Source of the DNA: Bog-159 sp035541265
GTDB lineage: Bacteria > Acidobacteriota > Terriglobia > Bryobacterales > Bryobacteraceae
Reading direction: 5' to 3'
NCBI GenBank assembly: GCA_035541265.1
Contig: DATKNQ010000056.1
Location: 1 to 64,000 of the forward strand
DNA: 64,000 nucleotides
Both the position numbers and the translations under genes were made by a program. The notes beneath the pieces are model-generated. The model was given only the letters and a program-made list of their open reading frames with translations, was not told the origin of the DNA and ran no database searches. Shown piece by piece: positions 61,011 through 64,000 of this stretch; position 1 is the stretch's first letter, and each line of letters opens with the position of its first letter.

Positions 61011-62186
61011 ATGCGAACCGCGTTTGCAGTGGCTTTAAGCGCGCTCGCCGGCATGGCCTTCGCGGCCGGCCCGCCGGCGCGGAACGGCAATCAGAAACTG
61101 CCTTACGTCTACACGAAATGGAAGCAATTCACCGTCGCGGACGGCCTTCCGAGCGACCACATCTTCGCCGTGAAAGTAGATGGTCCGCGGGTGTGGATCG
61201 GCACCGAAAACGGCTTGGCCATGCTCGACAAGCGGACCGGCAAGATCAAGAGCTGGAAAGAGAATGACGGGCTGCCATTTCGCGCCGTCACCGCCATCGA
61301 CGTGGACAAGAAGACCGGCGACGTATGGCTGGGGCTGTTCGGCGGCGGCCTTGCGCGGTTCAGTGGCGGGCGCTTCGATCACTGGCACCAGCTCAATAGC
61401 GGCCTGGTGAACGACGTCGTGTATGGCGTGGCGGTGGAGAACGATAACGTCTGGGCGGCTACCACAGCCGGGGCGAGCCGCTACAACGTCAAAACGCATG
61501 AGTGGACCATCTTCACCGAGAAGAATTCGCCCATGGAAGAGATCTGGAACTACAACGCCAGCTACAACGGCAAGGATAAGGTGTTCCTGGCAATCTGGGG
61601 TAGCGGCGTGCTGGAGTACAACATCAAAGCCGATCGCTGGAAAGACTATCGGGACCCGGATGGCGAGATGGAGATCGACCTCTACCGGGACGACGGTATC
61701 ATCCACGTAATTACCACTGGCGCGCAGGAGGCCGACGGTGTCCTATGGATTTCCAGCTACTTCGGCGGGTGCCGGTATGACGGCCGAAACTGGCGGGGAT
61801 ACTACAACGTCGATTCCGGGCTGCCCAGCGACTTCAACAACAATGTGAGAGCGCGCAGCGCCGACGAAGCCTGGTTCTGCTCGGACAAAGGCGCCGGCGC
61901 AGTGGTGGACTTCGCCACCAACACCTGGGTGGCCTATACACGCGATGCGAACGGCCAAGGCGGAAAGGCCATAGTGACTCGGGACAAGGAGGTGCTCGAA
62001 ACCGTCGCAATGCCGGCCGGCATACCGCATAACTTCATCATCAACGCCGATATCGACGGCGACGACGTGTGGCTGGCTACGGCGAAGGGCTTGGATTGGG
62101 GCATTGGCGATGGATACTACCCGGGCTTGCGCGAGCGTCCCAGAATGGTCTCCGAATCCGTAGCCCCGCAAGGAGGCCTAAAATGA
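61011..62186 (+). CDS. exported two-component-regulator-propeller-type protein
   Basis: A 391-residue exported protein (signal to A-G-M-A-F-A-A-G). Blades carry the regulator-propeller pattern, for example F-T-V-A-D-G-L-P-S-D-H-I-F-A-V then V-W-I-G-T-E-N-G-L-A-M-L-D, W-L-G-L-F-G-G-G-L-A-R-F, and W-A-A-T-T-A-G-A-S-R-Y-N. No kinase or DNA-binding domain follows, so it is a stand-alone ligand-binding or scaffold propeller. TAAGGAGA precedes the ATG. Its stop overlaps the next ATG. Confidence 0.83.
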   Translation: MRTAFAVALSALAGMAFAAGPPARNGNQKLPYVYTKWKQFTVADGLPSDHIFAVKVDGPRVWIGTENGLAMLDKRTGKIKSWKENDGLPFRAVTAIDVDKKTGDVWLGLFGGGLARFSGGRFDHWHQLNSGLVNDVVYGVAVENDNVWAATTAGASRYNVKTHEWTIFTEKNSPMEEIWNYNASYNGKDKVFLAIWGSGVLEYNIKADRWKDYRDPDGEMEIDLYRDDGIIHVITTGAQEADGVLWISSYFGGCRYDGRNWRGYYNVDSGLPSDFNNNVRARSADEAWFCSDKGAGAVVDFATNTWVAYTRDANGQGGKAIVTRDKEVLETVAMPAGIPHNFIINADIDGDDVWLATAKGLDWGIGDGYYPGLRERPRMVSESVAPQGGLK

Positions 62187-63652
62187 AAATGCGTTTCGTG
62201 TTCCTGTTACTGGCCTGCTTCGCGCTGTCGCCCGGCCAGGACAAGCCCGACGCCGCGCTGGAACCCTGGATCGTACTGCACGATCCAGATACCGATAAAG
62301 TCGTCCAGGCAATCAGCGGTCTCAGCCCCTATCAGACTCCTCCACTCCCTCTCCGGGCCGACACTAACTACGCCAACACGCCGGAAGAGCTGGAGCCTTA
62401 TGGCGGCGTGAAGCCTTACAAGCGGTTCTTCTTGACCCAGATGGAGTATACGGGCCCCGGGCGCGCGATTCCCGAGCCGGGACCCGATCTGAAGAGCGTC
62501 AAGATGGGCTTCATCGGCCCGATCATGTCTACCGTTTCGGTAGCCACCGGCGGCAAGAGCCACGAGGAAGGCCTCGGCATCAGGATGCTGCAAGGCGCCC
62601 GGCTGGCCATCGAGGAGGCCAATGCCCGCGGCGGCTATCTCAAGCGCCACATCCCTTTCCAACTGGTGACCCGCAACGATAACGGCTTGTGGGGCGCCTC
62701 CGGCAACGAGATCATCCGCATGGCGTACGTCGATCCGGTTTGGGCCATTCTGGGAACCATCGACGGCGCCAACAGCCACATCGCGATTCGGGTAGCGTTG
62801 AAGGCCGAACTGGTGATGATGAACTCGGGCGATACGGATCCGACGTTCATCGAGACGAACATCCCGTGGGTGATGCGCTGCATCGGCGATGACCGCCAGA
62901 TGGGCTACCTGTTGATCGACTACCTGGTGCGGAAGATGAACTATAAGCGGATCGGCATTATCCGCTCTTCGAACCGTTACGGCCGCTTCGGCGTTCGCGA
63001 GGTGCGCGATAGCGCCCGGCGCTTGAAACGGCCGGTGTTGATCGAGATGGCGTACCGGCCCGGCGCCGGCGATTTCACGCTGCAGATCGAGCGGCTCAAA
63101 ACCGCCCATCTGGATGCGGTGGTGCACTGGGGCGATGCTTCGGATGGCGCGGTCATCCTCAACCAGATGCGCAGGATGGGTATGACGCAGCCTTTCTTCG
63201 GGTGCGACCGCACCGTTGCGGACGAATTCGTGCAGACCGCCGGAGCCAATGCCGAAGGTGCGATGGCGGCCTATCCGTGGAATCCCGACCGCCAGGATCC
63301 AAAGTACTTGGCGTTCAAGGAACGATTCGAGAAACGCTTCGGCGCAGAGCCGGAAACCTACGCGGCCCACGGCTACGACGGCATGAACATGCTGATCTGG
63401 GCGACGCAGGTCGCGGGCCTCAACCGGGCGAAAATCCGGGACGTGCTGGCCTATCGCACCAAGCCGTTCCCCGGCGTCACCGGCGACATCCCGTTCGGCG
63501 CGGCTCTCGAGGATTTGGGCGAAGTCTTTCTGGCGCGCTACGAAGGGGGCCACTGGAAATACTATTCGCGTGAAGATCTGCAGGTTCCCAAACCGAACAT
63601 CCCCCGGCGGACTCCCGATGGTCTTACGCTGACAAACGCGGGCGGTTCATGA
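62183..63652 (+). CDS. type I periplasmic substrate-binding protein, LivK-like
   Basis: A 489-residue exported binding protein. After the signal and a 90-residue lead region comes the type I periplasmic-binding fold: M-G-F-I-G-P-I, L-Q-G-A-R-L-A-I-E-E-A-N-A-R-G-G-Y, I-L-G-T-I-D-G-A-N-S-H-I-A, W-V-M-R-C-I-G-D-D-R-Q-M-G-Y, and D-A-V-V-H-W-G-D-A-S-D. Related proteins bind branched amino acids, amides or small aromatic acids. AGGAGG precedes the ATG at 62183, which overlaps the previous stop. No permease or ATPase gene is seen. Confidence 0.85.
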   Translation: MKMRFVFLLLACFALSPGQDKPDAALEPWIVLHDPDTDKVVQAISGLSPYQTPPLPLRADTNYANTPEELEPYGGVKPYKRFFLTQMEYTGPGRAIPEPGPDLKSVKMGFIGPIMSTVSVATGGKSHEEGLGIRMLQGARLAIEEANARGGYLKRHIPFQLVTRNDNGLWGASGNEIIRMAYVDPVWAILGTIDGANSHIAIRVALKAELVMMNSGDTDPTFIETNIPWVMRCIGDDRQMGYLLIDYLVRKMNYKRIGIIRSSNRYGRFGVREVRDSARRLKRPVLIEMAYRPGAGDFTLQIERLKTAHLDAVVHWGDASDGAVILNQMRRMGMTQPFFGCDRTVADEFVQTAGANAEGAMAAYPWNPDRQDPKYLAFKERFEKRFGAEPETYAAHGYDGMNMLIWATQVAGLNRAKIRDVLAYRTKPFPGVTGDIPFGAALEDLGEVFLARYEGGHWKYYSREDLQVPKPNIPRRTPDGLTLTNAGGS

Positions 63653-64000
63653 TGCGGCTCGCCGCACGCGCCTTTGCGCTTCTGGTTGGCTGTGCTCTCT
63701 GGGGCGCTGCGCAACAGGCGCCATACAAAGACGCCCGCAAATCCCCCGTCACGTTCGAGGGACCCGGCCGGGACTTGCCTGAACCAGCGAACATCCGGGA
63801 AGTCCTGATCGGCTACTACGGACCATCCCAGGATTCTCATCCGGAGGGCGGCATTCTGTGGCAGGGCGCCACGCTGGCCATCGAGGAGGGCAACCGCGAG
63901 GGCGGCTACAAAGGCAAGCCGTTCCGTCTCGCGGCAGCATGGTCGGAGAACCCCTGGCGGGCCGGCGCGGCCCTGATCGCGCACATGGCGTTCGTGGATC
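63649..64000 (+). CDS. second periplasmic substrate-binding protein, 3' end cut by window edge
   Basis: The ATG at 63649 overlaps the previous stop. The signal peptide (L-A-A-R-A-F-A-L-L-V-G-C-A-L-W-G-A-A) is followed by P-V-T-F-E-G-P-G-R and V-L-I-G-Y-Y-G-P-S-Q. Then comes L-W-Q-G-A-T-L-A-I-E-E-G-N-R-E-G-G-Y, the same fold start as the gene before it. Only about 117 residues are inside the window. It appears to be a paralogue of its neighbour. Confidence 0.8.
   Translation, partial: MMRLAARAFALLVGCALWGAAQQAPYKDARKSPVTFEGPGRDLPEPANIREVLIGYYGPSQDSHPEGGILWQGATLAIEEGNREGGYKGKPFRLAAAWSENPWRAGAALIAHMAFVD

Noticed and set aside
1..64000. tRNA, rRNA, CRISPR arrays, insertion sequences and prophage genes
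   Set aside because: I looked for cloverleaf-like stretches, regular repeats, transposase motifs and phage modules by eye and found none convincing.

Overview
The window is about 64 kb of high-GC chromosomal DNA that most likely comes from an Acidobacteriota genome, probably the Solibacter/Bryobacter lineage. The pointers are a secreted-protein C-terminal domain described from Solibacter (TIGR03437-like), an 800-residue duplicated MacB/FtsX permease with no ATPase gene beside it (the acidobacterial duplicated orphan permease type), a long BACON/Ig-like repeat protein, and many Tat or Sec secreted beta-propellers. This assignment is inference from gene content. I saw no rRNA, tRNA, CRISPR array, insertion sequence or origin.

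Layout. 1-8.6 kb: a left-edge partial gene, then a mostly minus-strand block: MsrA, YceI, a flavoprotein, and a sugar-acid set (sugar isomerase, galactonate-dehydratase-type enolase-superfamily enzyme, NHL propeller), then a methyltransferase/MarR pair with tandem palindromes upstream. 8.6-18.6 kb: carboxylesterase, short-form 6-phosphogluconate dehydrogenase, Maf, the ADOP permease and two glycoside hydrolases. 18.6-22.1 kb: phosphoketolase and acetate kinase, the latter interrupted by one in-frame amber codon. 22.2-27.7 kb: a LuxR-type regulator, a large envelope diguanylate cyclase and a decayed EAL-domain relic. 27.7-34.6 kb: two large secreted proteins. 34.7-39.5 kb: Mfd, an RfaE2-type nucleotidyltransferase and a selenocysteine-containing CTP-synthase-like amidotransferase. 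39.6-42.4 kb: a Rieske, b6-type cytochrome b and nonaheme cytochrome c operon.

44.2-54.6 kb is a redox/sulfur neighbourhood: a rhodanese pseudogene, a VKOR-DsbA-rhodanese fusion, a C_GCAxxG_C_C protein, a CcmH-like protein, a NifX-like protein, a CoA-disulfide-reductase/rhodanese fusion, a broken thioesterase, a selenocysteine peroxiredoxin, a receiver-only regulator and a RidA protein. Three promoters here share a 19-bp dyad (TAGATG-N7-CATCTA type); in two of them it sits at exactly the same distance from a TTGACA box. This suggests one regulator for the whole neighbourhood.

54.6-64 kb is a tightly coupled plus-strand operon of exported proteins: a hydrazine-synthase-alpha-like haem protein, a CRTAC1/ASPIC propeller, a decahaem cytochrome/YVTN fusion, a two-component-type propeller and two type I periplasmic binding proteins. 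No permease is visible before the right edge. It looks like an undescribed extracytoplasmic electron-transfer or sensing system.

The strongest individual results are the two UGA-encoded selenoproteins. In each, the UGA replaces the catalytic cysteine codon and is followed at once by a SECIS-like hairpin.
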